A DNA stretch of 64,000 nt from Lineus longissimus. Its lineage: Eukaryota; Nemertea; Pilidiophora; Heteronemertea; Lineidae. The stretch spans positions 7,626,001-7,690,000 of the forward strand of contig NC_088314.1 in assembly GCF_910592395.1 (NCBI RefSeq), given 5' to 3'. Both the position numbers and the translations under genes were made by a program. The stretch's first letter is position 1; every line of letters begins with the position of its first letter. This document shows, in pieces, positions 1-13,627 of the stretch. The notes beneath the pieces were generated by a model that saw nothing but the letters and a program-made list of their open reading frames with translations, was not told where the DNA came from and made no database searches.

Positions 1-210
1 CGTCCAAGCCCTTTCACCATGCATTGTGTCATCAGCCTACGACACTTTGAAGTGGCGTTTCCATCTCCTAATCCTCTCATCATGTTGATGCATCTTGTCC
101 AGAAACCCCTCCTTTCTGCCCACTCTTTCCCTGCATTTACAGCACAGTCCTACCCACCCGACTATTCTTTGCACTTGTCCTCATCCTAATAGATATGCAT
201 CTGAACTGGT

Positions 211-650
211 GATAATAGATTCCATTATGAAAAGAGATGATGACAAGTCATATTGAAATGGGTGGGGTCTATCTCCTCTCCCCAGGTTCCATCAAGTTGA
301 TGCTGCTCATCCAGCCCCCTCCCCCCTCCCCCTCCCCCCTGATCACACCCACCAGTTTTAATGCACAGTGTCCCATGCAAACCCTCAAAGAGATTTGTAT
401 CTCTGCTGCTGATAATGGATTCCGCAATGAAACAGATGACGAAAAGTAAAATTGAAATAGCTGGGGTCCAGGGCTCTCTCCAGGTGTAATCATGCACTGA
501 TGCTGCTCATCCAGCCCCATGCTCTCTCCCCCTGGTCCCACCCACCAGTTTCAATGCACTTGTTCCATGCAATCCCTTAAAGAGATTTGTATCTCTGCTG
601 CTGATAATGGATTCCGTAATGAAACGAACACGACGAATGAAATTGAAATT
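211..650. repeat. Degenerate tandem repeat, unit about 195 bp, ~2.2 copies
   Basis: The block beginning GATAATRGATTCC recurs at about 211, 411 and 603. Each full copy carries in order a TTGAAAT stretch, GATGCTGCTCATCCAGCCCC, a C-rich tract, CACCCACCAGTTT, and AGAGATTTGTATCTCTGCTG. Spacings are about 200 and 192 bp. Short open frames on both strands here are by-products of the repeat and resemble no protein I know. Confidence 0.75.
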
Positions 651-697
651 GACAGATGGATTTCTTTGGCTCAGAACTAATGGAGAGACAAGATAGA

Positions 698-1165
698 GAA
701 TTCCTTTTGAGATCCTCTGCAATCCCTCATGATAGATTGGCTCCACTGTATAGATAATGGATCCACTTTTAGTAGGTTCTGCCAAACAGTGCAGAAACAG
801 TTGCTTATGATATCATACAATGTGCTGGCTCTGACCGGTGAATGGACATCATTTGCTGTTACACCGCTTTGGAGGGCGACAGGATGAAGATTTCCTTTTG
901 AGATTCACGTATATTGGTTCGATTGTAGACGATGGCAACTCTTTCCGTTGCTACTGTAGTATAGCAATAGAAACAGGCATGATGTTGCTAATATTGTAGA
1001 GTGTACTGGCGTTGGTCGTGGATATCGTTTACTGTTACACTGCTTTGTACAGCGACAGGACCAAGATTTCCTTTTGAGATTCATGGCAATTGGTCATGAT
1101 AGATTGGCCCCATTTATAGATAATAGGTGCACTTTCAGTGGCTGCTGTGATAAATCGACAGAAAT
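698..1165. repeat. Second degenerate tandem repeat, unit about 180-190 bp
   Basis: TTCCTTTTGAGAT recurs near 700, 890 and 1066. It is followed in copies 1 and 3 by CATGATAGATTGGC and TATAGATAAT, and preceded in copies 2 and 3 by a shared block reading TGTTACACYGCTTTG and GCGACAGGA. Copies are diverged, so the array is old. It directly follows the first tandem repeat but has a different unit. Confidence 0.6.
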
Positions 1166-4100
1166 GCTCATGACAGTTGCTAGCCACGTTGCAGTCAGGA
1201 TAATGAAATTGTCCCCCTGCAGGAAGAATTCCAAGTCAAGCCTGTTGGAGTTCAGCACACACTGTGCCCAGTATAAAGTTTGTGAAGTGTTGTTATGTTT
1301 AGGGTTTGTAGGCTTGAGAGCAAGTAATGGCAAATCATCGTAGACAAGCAGAGAGTTTTTCTCCAAGGAAAGTTGAAACCTGCCGCAACAGCAATACCAA
1401 GCTGTATATATAGAGCTGTATTTCAAGCAAAATTACTGCAGATTACTACAGTGTTAGACAAAAACATTTCAAATTCACTTTAGCTCCCATCCCGCTGCAG
1501 ATTAAATACTGACACATTACCCATTAACTCGGTGATTTATAGTGTCAGGGACACGAGAATCGGATTAAAAAACACCATTATGCCGTAAGATAGGAAATTC
1601 TCAAAAACGTCAATGAGATTGGTTGATGATGTTGTCGAGTATCGGAGCGGCATGTTTCTAGTTGCGTATGTTTGATTGGGAAATACAGGGTCAGATGTGA
1701 GATCTTGGAGGAGAGGTAAGAATCATGATCAGTTTAAGTATAAGTTTGGTATTTTTTCAAAATTCTTGTTCTGTTTCAATAATTGGTATATCTATTGGAA
1801 ACTTCCGTAGCCACACCTCTGGCAACAAATTGATTCTGGTCAGTATTTGCCATTTCTTTTACATTTTTCCTCTGTAGTCAGGATGCCTCAGTCTCAAGGG
1901 GACTACAAAAATGTATGGCTGCAAAAATATTAATTGGAATTACAGGGTTGTCAAAATACTCGCAGTAAAGGTGCGCGGAAGTTGCAAATTCACCCAACGG
2001 CAAAAGAAAGTCGGAAAATCATTGCAGTGTTCTATCTTTAGTGTGAGCCGGCACTCTGTCGAATCACTCGTTGCTCTGTAACTATTTTTCAGCAGAATAA
2101 AACATGAAGAGTATAAATCTCAGTGTCTAATGGTATGGTTTTCACTTTTAATATTCCCAAAGGGGCTTTTTGTAATTCTTCTCACAAAATGTGGAGTTCT
2201 AACTGACATGCTTAAGGCAACCATGATAACTAATGACCATATATGGCTTGTTCTTTCTTAACCACTGAGGCTATGAACATGGAACTTTGTACACCTGAGC
2301 CCCTAAGTCAGATGACCTCGAATACTGAATCTCATCTTATTATTGACTCGGCCACAAGGGGGCCAAAACTAAAAACATAAAAAGGACAATATCTTGCTCT
2401 GTTTTCTCTAAAACTTTTCTGATAGGTACCCCTTTGCATAGTAATTGGTATTTACAAATGTTGAAAAAGCCAAATGTTGACAAAAATTCTTTTGGCCATA
2501 GTCAGTTGCCACACGCCAGGGTTAATGGATATAGATAAAACCAAGACATTTTTATGACAGCTTCCAAAAAGATACATCAACGATGAGCCGAGGTTTCAGC
2601 ATGATGCGTCATCTGGTTCGCCTCCGTAGCAAAGAGTGTCAAAACTTATTGATCAGCGGCCCTTGTGTTGTGCCAGACTGGCAGTTCGTCCTGTTTCACA
2701 GAGCTGATGAGATCTAAATACATCGGTTGGTTGTGTCTTGTTGATAGCTCATTAAGACAATGGACTTGATCAAGATTGTGGGCGAGAGACAATTTGTCTG
2801 TGACGTGTCTAGCTGCTTATCTCAAATTGGGTTATGTAACAAGAGAAAGAAGAATAAATCAATCCCTGTGGTTTGGACAGTAGTCTTAAGTTCCAGCATT
2901 TAGCGAATATATGGTTTCATAACAGACAGCCTCCTCCTCAACAAAATAAATCGCGGAATCTCGGATGTCCTTATCATGCTGTGTCAACCACCGACCACAG
3001 CCTTCCTGGCGACGTGATGCAGAGGAAATGGAAAAGGGCACAAGGGAATGATGAACCTTTATATTGACCAAGATACGTTGCAACCTTTGACATTTTGGGG
3101 TTGTTTATGATTTGTAAGAACTAGCTCAGCTGTTGTGGAGTGGATATTCAATTTGTGCTTCAGGCGGAAGTTGAATGGACATCTCCGCACTCTTATTTGG
3201 TAGGGTTCAGCGGTTGTTTATAGAAAACATGTATACATGTCAGTAAGAAACAGTATTAAAGTGCATTCCTGCCTATAGTCTTCCTTTAATAATTCATATG
3301 ATGGAACATTTTCTGATCAGCTATTACTAATTTACTGACTATTACCTCACCGAAATTGACAGGCGACCCAAGAACTTTCCTTTCATTAACCTCAGCAATT
3401 GACTATGATGAGTTAAAGTCATAAGCACCTCGAGGTACGATGACTATAGCTTTGCAGACACCGCGTGATGCGAATCCTCTCACCGGCTGTCGGTCATGAT
3501 TGATGAATGATTCTAGCGATAACGGAGCTCATTTCTGGTCATCTTCTTTGGAGTATGATAGGACTGACTAGATAATAAGTTGTGCTTGCGCTGACAGGGT
3601 GCTGTGTTAAAAAAGGTCAAGTGACTTACCCAAGATTGCAAAAAATATTCTATCTTACCAAGCAAAAGTATTCCATGCTGACACCATGCCAATATATCAT
3701 TGATGTTATCTTCTATCGAGGTGTGAGCTATACAATAGGCTGTGCTAGCCCTGACAGAGGGTGGCAATGAGCAATAAAAAGATTGCTCTTCTGTAAAATC
3801 AGTTGTCTAAACAACCTGTGATAAAATGATTTCATGTCACATGCAGCTGTGATAGATGATCCAAGAAGACAGGGAATTATCAACACAAGTGATAAATATT
3901 GCATATCACTGCCATGAAATCACTTGTCTGCAGGGAGTTTGAGTCTGATTTTCTATATAACAGCAAGTGAGATAATGTGTCTGCTCTGATCCAACATAAA
4001 AAAACCCATTTCCCGGCAAATCTACTTGTAGATTTAAAAATGAGCGTTGGTGATCATGTAGGAAGCTCATCGACTCGCGGCAATGGCTCTACAACAGCAC

Positions 4101-7100
4101 TTGGTGCTTCTGTCGGAAAACATTAGCGTAACAAGGAATCACTGACTTGTTGTTGTGGTTCTTAATGACCGAATTGTACTAACAAGTAGCCGGGGCCTGG
4201 CTCTGCGGGAGTCGTTGCCTAATTTCTAGGGCTGCCAGATGTGCGTTGAACGCATTATGGTGGTATTTTGACAGCAAAATAAATGAGAGGCGATGGGGTG
4301 ACATCCTCATTCAGCAGGGTCTTAAACACCTTTTACCCCCATCTATGCCTTATTCTCCAAACAGTAGCCGTTATTGGTGACATTTTCCCGCCCCATTTTG
4401 TGCAGAAAGTCATTCGAATTTATCCCTTTCCAGCCTCAACCAGTAGCCGATTCAAATCTGCCCATCTCTGCCAACTCTCCCCTATCTCCATAGCTACCCG
4501 ACAGATTAGGGCTTCCCATCTTGCCTTGTGTTCACATCCTTAATCAGAATGGAGGACTGTATTGTCTGGGGGGCATAGACGATTATTGAAGGTGTGCCAT
4601 GATAGGGCTGTCATATATTGCAGAGATCTGATATTGCCTTCTAGGTATTCACATTGTCAATCTCTCCGTTAACCCGTTTGCTATCAGGGGGGGGGGGGGG
4701 GGCGGGGGTATTAACAGGTAGGTATTTACCTTGTAAACAAATTTGCTTTTCTAATTCTATAGGACAGATGAGTGGCAACAATATCGATCTGACTCCAAGA
4801 ATGGCCCACAAATGAGCAATTGACATCACTGCCCGACCTGCGTTCGTGATCGCATGTAACAAAAATTGCCTGTTTGCGAAGGTCATCGTAGGTGCCTGCA
4901 ACAAGAATCGGCGATCACACTGACCTGCAATCAATATCAAACCCAGTGATTACCCGCTATACCTGCACACAAGAGATCTTTTGATGCAGCAATTATAATC
5001 GTACGTCACAGCGACAAAAATCCCTTGTTTTCTATGAAGATTTGCTTTGTTTTGAATCAACCGATATACTAATTCTTGGTATGACACTTCTTGGTATGAC
5101 TGTAATTGGCCTTATCCTACAATTGAAAGGAGATGTAAAGTGGCCCTTTAAAGATATCAGTAGTGCTAATCTTGGTTTAGTATATCAGAAAAACATAAAT
5201 GCTATAGGCCTACTCAAATACGGAAATTGCTATTCTTGTGTGAGGTTGAACTGCACTAGCCACAGGGAGCCAAATATGGCTTTTTCAGAACGTTTTAACT
5301 TTCAGCTGAGGAACATTTGAATGTCACGGTGCAACCTGGAGTGTAGATTTCACGTGATGCAACACTAATTTTTTCCCTAGGTAGAAAGTTATAATCTTGA
5401 GAATGGTCCACCCATATTGGAGCAGGTCACGTTGCTTTCTGTGTTTTATAAAAAAATATTCGCCAAATGTCTGATAGTACCACATTGAAAGAAAGTTAAG
5501 GTAATCAAACCCTGATATTTTTTTGAAAAGCATCTCTCATGTCGAAAACCATTGATTCAAAATCGATAAGATAACATTATTTGGAATCATTTTTGCTGAC
5601 TGACGCAAATTCGAGACACAGTAGTTTTTAGCCTTTAATTTGTCGTCATCGTGAGATTTTCGATATTCTTGATGATAATTTTCTCATTTGCCTCCCGGCA
5701 ATTAACGTTCACAAGACTTAACGGAAATTTGGCCTCGGAATGAACAAGTTTTTGCCTATTAATCGCGGGGACGGGAATTAGTTTATTCACGGGTAAGAGG
5801 TAGTCCATTAAATGATTATAGCTCTCATGGTAAATAACTAGGTCTCACAAGTATGCTTATGTTTAGTCAATGATACTACTATCTACTCTTGCAAGTACGG
5901 TAAGGTGATACAAATATAGCCTTGTTATATAGGGTGTCTCAAAATAATGTAACCAAAAGTATGATCACAGATGAGCCAATCAGTATTTTCAATTTTTTTT
6001 ACATGACCATGTAACTAGAGTATTTAAGCCGTGTGCACAATATACAGTTTATTATCCAAGGGGAGGAGTTAATCTTCCTGTATTATGACAAAAAGCATGG
6101 AAATGGGACAGTGAGATCTGAACAAATCTGGTTTTAGCATTGCCCAACGCCCTTAACCAAGGGCTGCAAGAGCCCAAACAATTGCTCAACCAGTTCCTTC
6201 AATTGTACAATATCATCTTATTTTATGTCCCTCAAAAGATTAATCTTGCCATTCCTACCACAAAGGCATTGTCACCATACCTTGAGGGAAAAAATGTGTG
6301 AAAGTGTTGTCTGTCACCATGACGACAGTCAACACCTTCTCTGGTAATTTATGCGATAGCATGTTGCGCGTCATTAGGGTCTGCTCTTTAGGTGAACGCG
6401 AGAAAACATGCTGGCATAATGAGTGGCGGATATTACATTTGGGAGAGGAAATAAAATAATCTGTGAAAAGACGTGTTTTCAGGTGTCGGGGACATGTCAC
6501 ATGGGCTATGGGCTGTCGGAGTTGGACAGTAGAAACATCAGCGCCTGTTACCTTTTCGGTCTCAGGTTCGATTCCCTTTGAGCTAGAGAGGGGGACTCTC
6601 TTTGACAGTGTAGGTTACCCCTGCGGACTCCCTCACAATAGCCCAATATTGTTCATAGAGCTAATGATATTCTAGTTGACGCTCAGCTCTCAACTCAATG
6701 TTTTAGATAAATCCTCTCAGTGATTTTCAGCCCGCCCCAACATCATGAAAACGACGACTCTCCATCTTGGACTTTATACTAGTTTAATCTCCTTTCACAA
6801 AATCACGATAAGATTTTAAATGAAACATTCACTAAACTACATGACAACCTCACTTTAAATCGCTGATAGTTATCACTGGTAGCTAAACTAAAGTGACGGC
6901 TGATTAATTTTCATATTATTTCAGACCTAAGTGGGGCACTGCATGCTATAGTGGCAGATATATGCCTCGCCGGTGATTGTAGCAAATTAATATGGTGCTG
7001 GGGAGCAGAATAAGATGAATGAATTGAACGAAGTCAATTTCTCACATGTGACCATGGAATGCTCATTTTGAATCCACTCCCAAAATTCTTTCCAAATTAT

Positions 7101-8590
7101 TTTTTCTGCAACTGCACCCCCAACCTTTCTCTCTGATAATGTGGAGCAGTCCGTCCAATCAACTCGACTGATCACACGCGACAAGCTTAATTAAACACGC
7201 GAGGGTCAGAGTCAAATGAGAAGGCAACTCGACTGTGAACCGTGAATCGAACGGAAAAACTTCTTACGGAGAGTTGTGAATGAAAGTACGCTTGATCAGG
7301 TCTGATTGGTGGAGGGAGACTGACAGAGTAGCTTGTTGCACTCAAAGTTGTCAGCGTCAGTTGCTAGGTCTGACCCCAGAATGGCCTGACTGGGTCATTA
7401 TATATTTTGGATAACATGCAGTAAAACATGGTTCTCACGATGATGACTTTGCTTCATCCTAATTAAAATACGTCACTTTCTATCAAAACGTAAATGATAA
7501 TTCTATTCAGCTTTTCAACTAATGGCATTATTTTGCTTGGGGCGCTGCCATGCTGTGCTGGTTTCACGGAGTCATATTTTTTGCTCTTCTTCAATTACAC
7601 AAGTCCCATAAAAAAATCCAATACCGAGCATGCAGAACGATAAGCCCAACTTATATGAATAAGCAATTAACAGAATACTCTCTTTGGAGTGACTTCTAGC
7701 TATTTGATGAGTACATCAGTCCGTCTTATAAGAAAATTCCAATACAAGCAAAGCCAGCTCTTCACATGCTTTATAATGATTCGCCCACGACAGTTCCAAC
7801 CAAAATAGATAAGCACACGACTAATACCACTTTGGTGCAAATGGTCCAGAATCTTCGCCGATAATTGACCAGCAAGATCCTATGAAGTCAGTTGTGGCGT
7901 GGTTCGATACACATTTGCGTTGTGTCGTCTAATTCACCCGATGTCAAGTGGCAGTACATGCCGACAGATCTGAGTGTAATAACACTACGGCACTTGTTTG
8001 TCAAATTTTGCAAATCTATTCAGTCCAGTCCTTCAATTCAACAATTTCTTCCTCTATCCTGAATCCCGATTTTTTGGCAATCCCAGCATCCCAAAAAAGT
8101 CTACTTCCCCCATATAATGTTCTAGCCTCATGAAAAGACAACTTGGAGTTATAGTACTTTGGCTTAACCAGTCTGTTTGCCTTAAATCGACAGGCTCCTG
8201 GCATTTTGTCAATACTACGCCGTTATCCTGGCATTTTATCAATACCTACACTAGAAGTCAACTTAAAGTCCTCAACTTTTATAATTGACCAATCATTAGC
8301 ACTTTTGCCTGACACATATTGTTGGCGGGAACGATTTCTCCAACAAAGGTATACCGCGTGGGCGTTTTGAAACTATGCAAAATATCGGTGTATGCAGGAA
8401 CATTATCTAGGACTAGTAAGTAGCTCTAAGGCTGTTAATTGGTTTTGCCATGGAAGACGTTTTTGAAGCGGCAAATCCTCGATTAACAATGAATTTGAAT
8501 CGTTGAAGGAATTTAAAGGGGTGCACCGTTTGTATTTAATTGTGGGTCAGAAAAATACACAATGCCGTAGTACAGTTATCATGTATGAAG
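1166..8590. other. No gene recognised
   Basis: This 7.4-kb stretch is AT-rich with only short open frames (under 100 codons) that show no family motif or paired splice sites I could connect. It could be intergenic DNA, or an intron or 5' region of the sarcospan-like gene whose first exon was not found. A G homopolymer lies at about 4687-4708. A sequence starting AGGGTGTCTCAAAA near 5932 looks like a transposon end, but I saw no partner end. Confidence 0.5.
6505..6590 (+). repeat. tRNA-derived SINE head or tRNA pseudogene (weak)
   Basis: A pol III B-box-like GGTTCGATTCC at about 6564-6574 is preceded by a loosely A-box-like stretch near 6518. I could not fold a convincing acceptor stem, so a functional tRNA is unlikely. 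A tRNA-derived SINE fragment is the more probable reading. Confidence 0.25.
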
Positions 8591-8619
8591 CTTTGCTGGA
8601 ACAGGGTGTATAAAGTATT

Positions 8620-8757
8620 TGTTTATATCTGTATACACACAACAGGACAAACACAATGAGATTGTCCCCAGGAAAAACACGAGCGCTTTGAGCGGCCAGT
8701 TAATGGTTGGATACTGCGCGATATAAGACTCGTATTATTATTATTATTATTATCATT
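8620..8757 (+). mobile_element. SINE-like 3' end with (ATT)n tail
   Basis: The segment GCGCTTTGAG ... GATACTGCGCGATATAAG followed by (ATT)n at about 8733-8752 matches the 3'-tail architecture of SINEs common in marine invertebrate genomes, where a GCGCTATATAA-type sequence precedes an ATT microsatellite. I saw no tRNA-like head upstream, so this is probably a 5'-truncated copy. Confidence 0.5.
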
Positions 8758-9717
8758 CGCCACTGCGACAAAACAGTAAAGACATATGCAAATTAATTGC
8801 CAAATCGTAATTATTTCAAAACATCTCTGGAGTTGGTGAAATTTAAGACAGGCTTTGCGCCGAAATTGTTCAAGGTAGATTTACTTGTCATGGTGTCACG
8901 ATCAACAGTTGTGGTGCTATAATGTGGTGTTATGGCGCTAAATGAACGTCCATGTAAGGACATAAAACAGGTGATAATGTCAGATGATGAGACAGCCTAT
9001 TATCACAGAGACATCATTACAGAGCCATCTTGGCTGTTTACTGGAAAATTTAATCCTGAGGGGAATGGGGACAATCTCGTTGATGATGACTGTATAGAAA
9101 TGCTGTCCAATTATTTTGATATATGAATATCATGGGTCAGTGCCTGACTCTGTATCCTAGACCCCCATTCCCCCTTCCCCCTGAGTCAGATACCTTTGGG
9201 TTCCGCCTGGGAGGGGGGTTATTTTGAAAAAAATTTAAGTGTCTATCCCTCGAAAGTGATGAACGGTATTCTGTAAAATTCTTGAATTGCACCTTTTCAC
9301 AAGAGGTGCATTTTCATTCAATGGTGCAGACTGTCATCAAGGTTGCATAAATTGTCAGTCGTGAAACAGTTGTTTTTATGAAGGCATTCTTTGTAAGAGT
9401 ATTTACAGGAGAAAACATCTCGCTATATTTAGATTTTGCAAGTGCTTAATCTCTAAAGACCTATAGGCTTTTGATGCCTTTGATGATCCTGCTTCAAAGA
9501 AAATGGAAAGGTTACTGTAGAAATCATTCTATGTCCATTAAGTGTGCCTGATGCAAAGTAACGAACTTCAACATGAAGGATCATTGGAGGGCTGTTTACA
9601 GTTAAAGATTCCTTCCTTTGACAGTTTATGAAGGCCAAATGACAAAGAAATCTTATTTAAACTTTCAACTTTCTCATATAAAGTTCTCTAAGACGGTTTT
9701 CTTTTGTCTCGTTACAG

Positions 9718-10961
9718 CTCTCGTTAACAGGGACAATTGGCATGTATCTTTGTGCAACTGACTTCAAGGCCTATACAGGGAGCACCAAAATGATGGTTGT
9801 CAAGGTAAGATCCACATACAAGCAGATTGATAACAGTCTCGTAGGCCAACAAGCACCAATTGATGTTAAGTTGAAGTCAAGAACAGGGTTACCCTTCTAA
9901 CTTTGTCTGGGTGTCGGCATCCGCTGCTACTAAATTGTGCAAAATTGCAATCTCAGGCTGGGAAGGGTTAACATGTTTTAAACCATTCATCTTCACTTCA
10001 GAGTTGGCATCCATTGCATTGTTGTTCACCTTACCAAGACGAATAGAAAAAAGCAGAAGCTAGAGTCTCTATTCCGCAATCGAAACACGGGGATTGAGTT
10101 TAAAACATATGTTCGGTTTAGATTTGTTCTTTGAGAAACGCTGTGTCCTATATTCATTGTGAGTTGCTGGTTATTGTTGCAAATCCTATGTGTTTGTAGT
10201 TTTTTGCTCTCGCTCAGTTTCTTCTTTAAGGCATTTCAGAGCAAATATAAGGGATTTTAGAATCAGAAAACATCTCAAGAGGGGTCAGTTATCCTATTTT
10301 CAAAAGAACAATTTTTTTGAAAATAATCTCCTTTGAATTTTTTGTCTCGCCTCAAGTTAAATCCTTGAGAAATCCCTCCCAGTCGTATCTGTTTTCAAAC
10401 TTTTATCTTACTTTCCAGGCGGTGTGTTTCACCTTGTCTGCCATCTGTATGTTTGTGGCGATTGTGGCTGCCGTTTTCGTCGGGATTCACGGACATCGCA
10501 TCGCTTCGTATGACGAATGCAAGTGGTACAACAATTCCAAGAACACGAGCACGTGTGAATGTACCATAGACAAACTGGATCCAGACGCCAGAATTTATAT
10601 CTACGAGGGCGTCCGGCGTTGCAATTTGATTTTCAGTAGCATAAAAGATTACTTGATATTAGAATGTGCGTTGACCTCAGTAGCTAGCGGTGTATCAGTG
10701 TGGTTTGTCATATTGTTATGGAAATCAAGATATCAAAAATTTTCCGGGAGTTTACGACTTTATTCCTATAGTGGTGGACAGACGTCACATCCTGTTGGCC
10801 AGAATCCATGTGCATCGTTGAATGCATCTAATGCTGAGGACCCAGAGCGGCGGCATTCCTCATTTCAAGTCCAGGGGGCGCTGCAAAAGAGACTTTTAGA
10901 GGAATGCCGGCAGAAGGAACGAGAACAGTTTGGATATAGTCACAATAGTGAGGAAACATGA
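9718..10961 (+). CDS. SSPN-like: Sarcospan-like membrane protein, last two coding exons (5' partial)
   Basis: Coding exons 9718-9804 (29 codons, donor AAG|GTAAGA) and 10419-10961 (acceptor TTTCCAG|GCG, to the TGA) join in phase 0. Sarcospan is a four-pass membrane protein of the dystrophin-glycoprotein complex, where it stabilises sarcoglycans at the muscle membrane. The spliced product shows part of the second membrane segment, a third (about AVCFTLSAICMFVAIVAAVF), an extracellular loop with the spaced cysteines DECKW...TCECT...RRCN, a fourth segment, and WKSRYQKF. The last matches the vertebrate WKHRYQVF. The cytoplasmic tail after it is longer than in human sarcospan and ends in a basic/acidic stretch. 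The exon(s) for the N-terminus and first membrane segment were not found and may lie upstream of, or outside, the window. Candidate poly(A) signals AATAAA are at 12424 and 13807. It could instead be another sarcospan-family paralogue. Confidence 0.75.
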
Positions 10962-12430
10962 TGTTAGGCCCTTTTGTGTTTAGGGCTATTATGATGTGCT
11001 TGGTACGTGGCTGGTTCAGGTATGGCCATAGAGAGAGGTCAAAGGTCGGTGCAATATCAGCATACTACCAGGGTACCATTGGACCCATGACCTTGAAGGT
11101 CAAAGTGTTCATCAGTTTTAGTATTAAAACTGTTCTGAAAATGACAGTGGGCCTCTCCTTCAAAAGGAGAAGTTGGACTGAACGGATGACCTTCTTGTTG
11201 AAATTATGAATTTGATGAGCTGCAGCTAAAATCAGTTTGTGCAGTTATTTTGCTGTGATCGCAGCAGTAAAGTTTCAGCCTTGAACTTTCAGGGTAATAA
11301 TTTAGCCTTATAGGTATCAGGTGACCTTGAACTTTTGGACTCTTGGTTTCAACCTTGAAAGAGGCTGGGATGACCTCAACTTCTGACTCTTTTTTCAATG
11401 GGAAATGGCTTAGTTTTACTGGATTATGTGGGATCAAAGTAATTTAAAAAACAATTTGTTGGGAATTCTTCATTTCCCAATATTTGATGCTGCTTATCGA
11501 CTTGTGAGAATATTCACTGATGCTTCAAACTGTTCTGTGATCCATTTGTTATTGTCTCAGGCCACACCAACTTATGTCATGGATAGCAGAGGTGCCCACA
11601 TCACTGAAAGCGAACAGAATTTGAAATGAAAGCAGAAAGAGCTGGAGTATACACTCTTAAAAATATGAAGGTTTTTTAGGGAAGGGTTTTTGACCAACAC
11701 AGTTGCGTGTTTTGAGGAAAATGAAAAATCCATTCAGGTTTATAACTCAAAACCTTAAGGAATTTTTCAGTTCTCTAAAAAACTTCTAGGGTGTATATTT
11801 TGGTTGGATGAAACTCAAAAATGTCATTTTCAAGACTGTAGTCTGCTGATCTCACATGAATTGGTGCGGCCTCAGGGTCTTTCGTTGTGTTTTGTGAGTC
11901 TTTGTGTCTGAAGTGTGAGTTTGATGGGGGATAGCAGTATGTTAACCCCTGGAGATATTTCCCAGACAATTCTGATTGGAAAGCGACTACGAATAACAAT
12001 CAGTCGTCATGTTGTCATGGCGATGTCGCTGGTCACAGCAACATATATCGCCATTTCGGAAACTCTCAAGGGGGGGGGGTGGATATGTGGTGGACTTTTT
12101 ATGGCCAAAAAATAGGCCCATTGTTGTGAAATTGTCCGAAAATGATACAGCTTTGACATTAATGAATCTATTTTCTACTATTTTTGTTGTATGTCAATGC
12201 ATTAGACCCCCCCACCCTAGGTGTAGGTATATTCCCCTGTGGTGTCTCCATCATTTTCTCAGTCATTACCCTGTTAGACCCAAGCATTTACAAAGGAAGA
12301 GCCAAACAGTAAAATGAGGTGACTTTGGCTCAAGTGGCCTTGGCATACCAATACACACCACTTTGAATGTTTCTGCTCAGATGCAAAGTTTCCAAAGTGA
12401 GGTCGGAATTTTCTTTTTTTTTCAATAAAA
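10962..12430 (+). other. Probable sarcospan-like 3' UTR and flanking DNA
   Basis: The stretch after the stop codon has no gene-like frame. It includes several TGACCTTGAA-type short repeats (11085-11350) and a small TIR element (11650-11795). An AATAAA at 12424-12429 could end the transcript, and another at 13807-13812 is an alternative. The extent of the UTR is inferred, not seen. Confidence 0.35.
11650..11795. mobile_element. Small TIR element (MITE), TA target duplication
   Basis: Ends are TACACTCT at 11650 and its near inverse AGGGTGTA ending at 11795. Inside each is a matching TTTTTTAGRGAA block (inverted on the right). TA dinucleotides flank both sides (11648-11649, 11796-11797). At about 146 bp with no frame, this is a Tc1/mariner-style non-autonomous element by target-site type only. 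Confidence 0.5.
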
Positions 12431-13262
12431 GTGAAAGCCCGGGGCGTGGAAGATTAATTAAATACCAAATTTTGTAGTATGTCATGTGATGCTCCAAAGA
12501 AAGCAGGTTGAATCGTTTTGGGAGATTGATAGGTAAACACTCTTAAACAACGAGTCAAGTCATCCTGCATGATTTCGACAGTTTCCACCTTTTACTGTAA
12601 TGTTTTACCACCATCACAATATTTTGTTTGACATCTGATGTAGTTAAATGCACAAAGCAACACAATTGGGTGTTTTTCAAGAGGTGGTGTCATCCCACAA
12701 AGCTTTGGCTGTAAACAGAAACTTGGCATATTTTGATCGGATCTGGTTGCAGTACCATATGCAAGCACTCAAGGGAATGTTATCAACGGAGATGCTTCCG
12801 GGAAGAAGTGTTTTAGGGAGCGTGTCAAAATCCTTTGGAAGCAAAAAGGCCAACTCTTCATCAAGTTGAAAATGGCATCATGTGATGTAACAGTATGTCA
12901 TGGTAATGACGTATCTGAAATTACCCATGACGTCAGGGAGCACTTGATTTGCAACGTGTCAGAAGTCGACTGGTCACGCAAATGCAATTTTAGAGTGAAA
13001 GACATTGCTTCGGAGGTTAAATGATAGTGGATATTTCCATTTAAGCAGAGATCTGGTGGCACCATCTTTTTTTAGAAGTTGTCCGTTGTGCGTCTTTAAT
13101 TGTTTTATGTTGATCCTGCTGTTAATTAGCCCTAGGTAAAAAGGGATTAGATAAAAATTATTAACTAAGTATTATTTGCTGCCTCTCAACCACCAGAAGA
13201 CCAATGAGTGACAGGGGTGGAGAGGGCTACAGGCAGGAGCTATGGGTTATTGTCAGGTGACT

Positions 13263-13627
13263 AATGCAAGTATCAATTCGTTTCTTGTACCCCCCTCCTC
13301 AAGGGTAGTTAAGCTATCACCACAAATCTTTGCCGATGCTTGAGTAGTATTTATTTTTCCTTTAGTGAAAATTTGGCGAAGCTGGAAAGAATAAGGATGC
13401 TAATGTGTCGATGTCTTGTCGAACATACAGCCTTACCCAGTAAAATTAGTCCAGTTACTTTATATGATGGTGATAACTGATATATTGTTGATGGTGATGT
13501 CTTGACAAAAGAAAACGTAGCATTGGTGAAAAAAGGGTGATGCTTGAGCCTTAAGATGTCGTTATAGGGTGATAAGGTGTCGTACCCTTGAGGAGGGGGG
13601 TACAAGACACGAATTGATACTTGCATA
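13263..13627. repeat. Inverted repeat, ~60-bp arms, ~245-bp spacer
   Basis: Left arm 13263-13322 (ATGCAAGTATCAATTCG ... CTTGTACCCCCCTCCTC ...) recurs as its reverse complement at about 13568-13627. There are only a few mismatches and a weaker match at the inner end. The spacer has no recognised content. A foldback or MITE-type element is likely; no clear target duplication was seen. Confidence 0.65.

Noticed and set aside
5042-5320. Plus-strand frame with a hydrophobic run, considered as the missing first sarcospan exon
   Set aside because: The hydrophobic stretch comes from a short duplication (CTTGGTATGACACTT / CTTGGTATGACTGTA), cysteine and charge patterns do not fit, and it lacks a proper junction to the exon at 9718.
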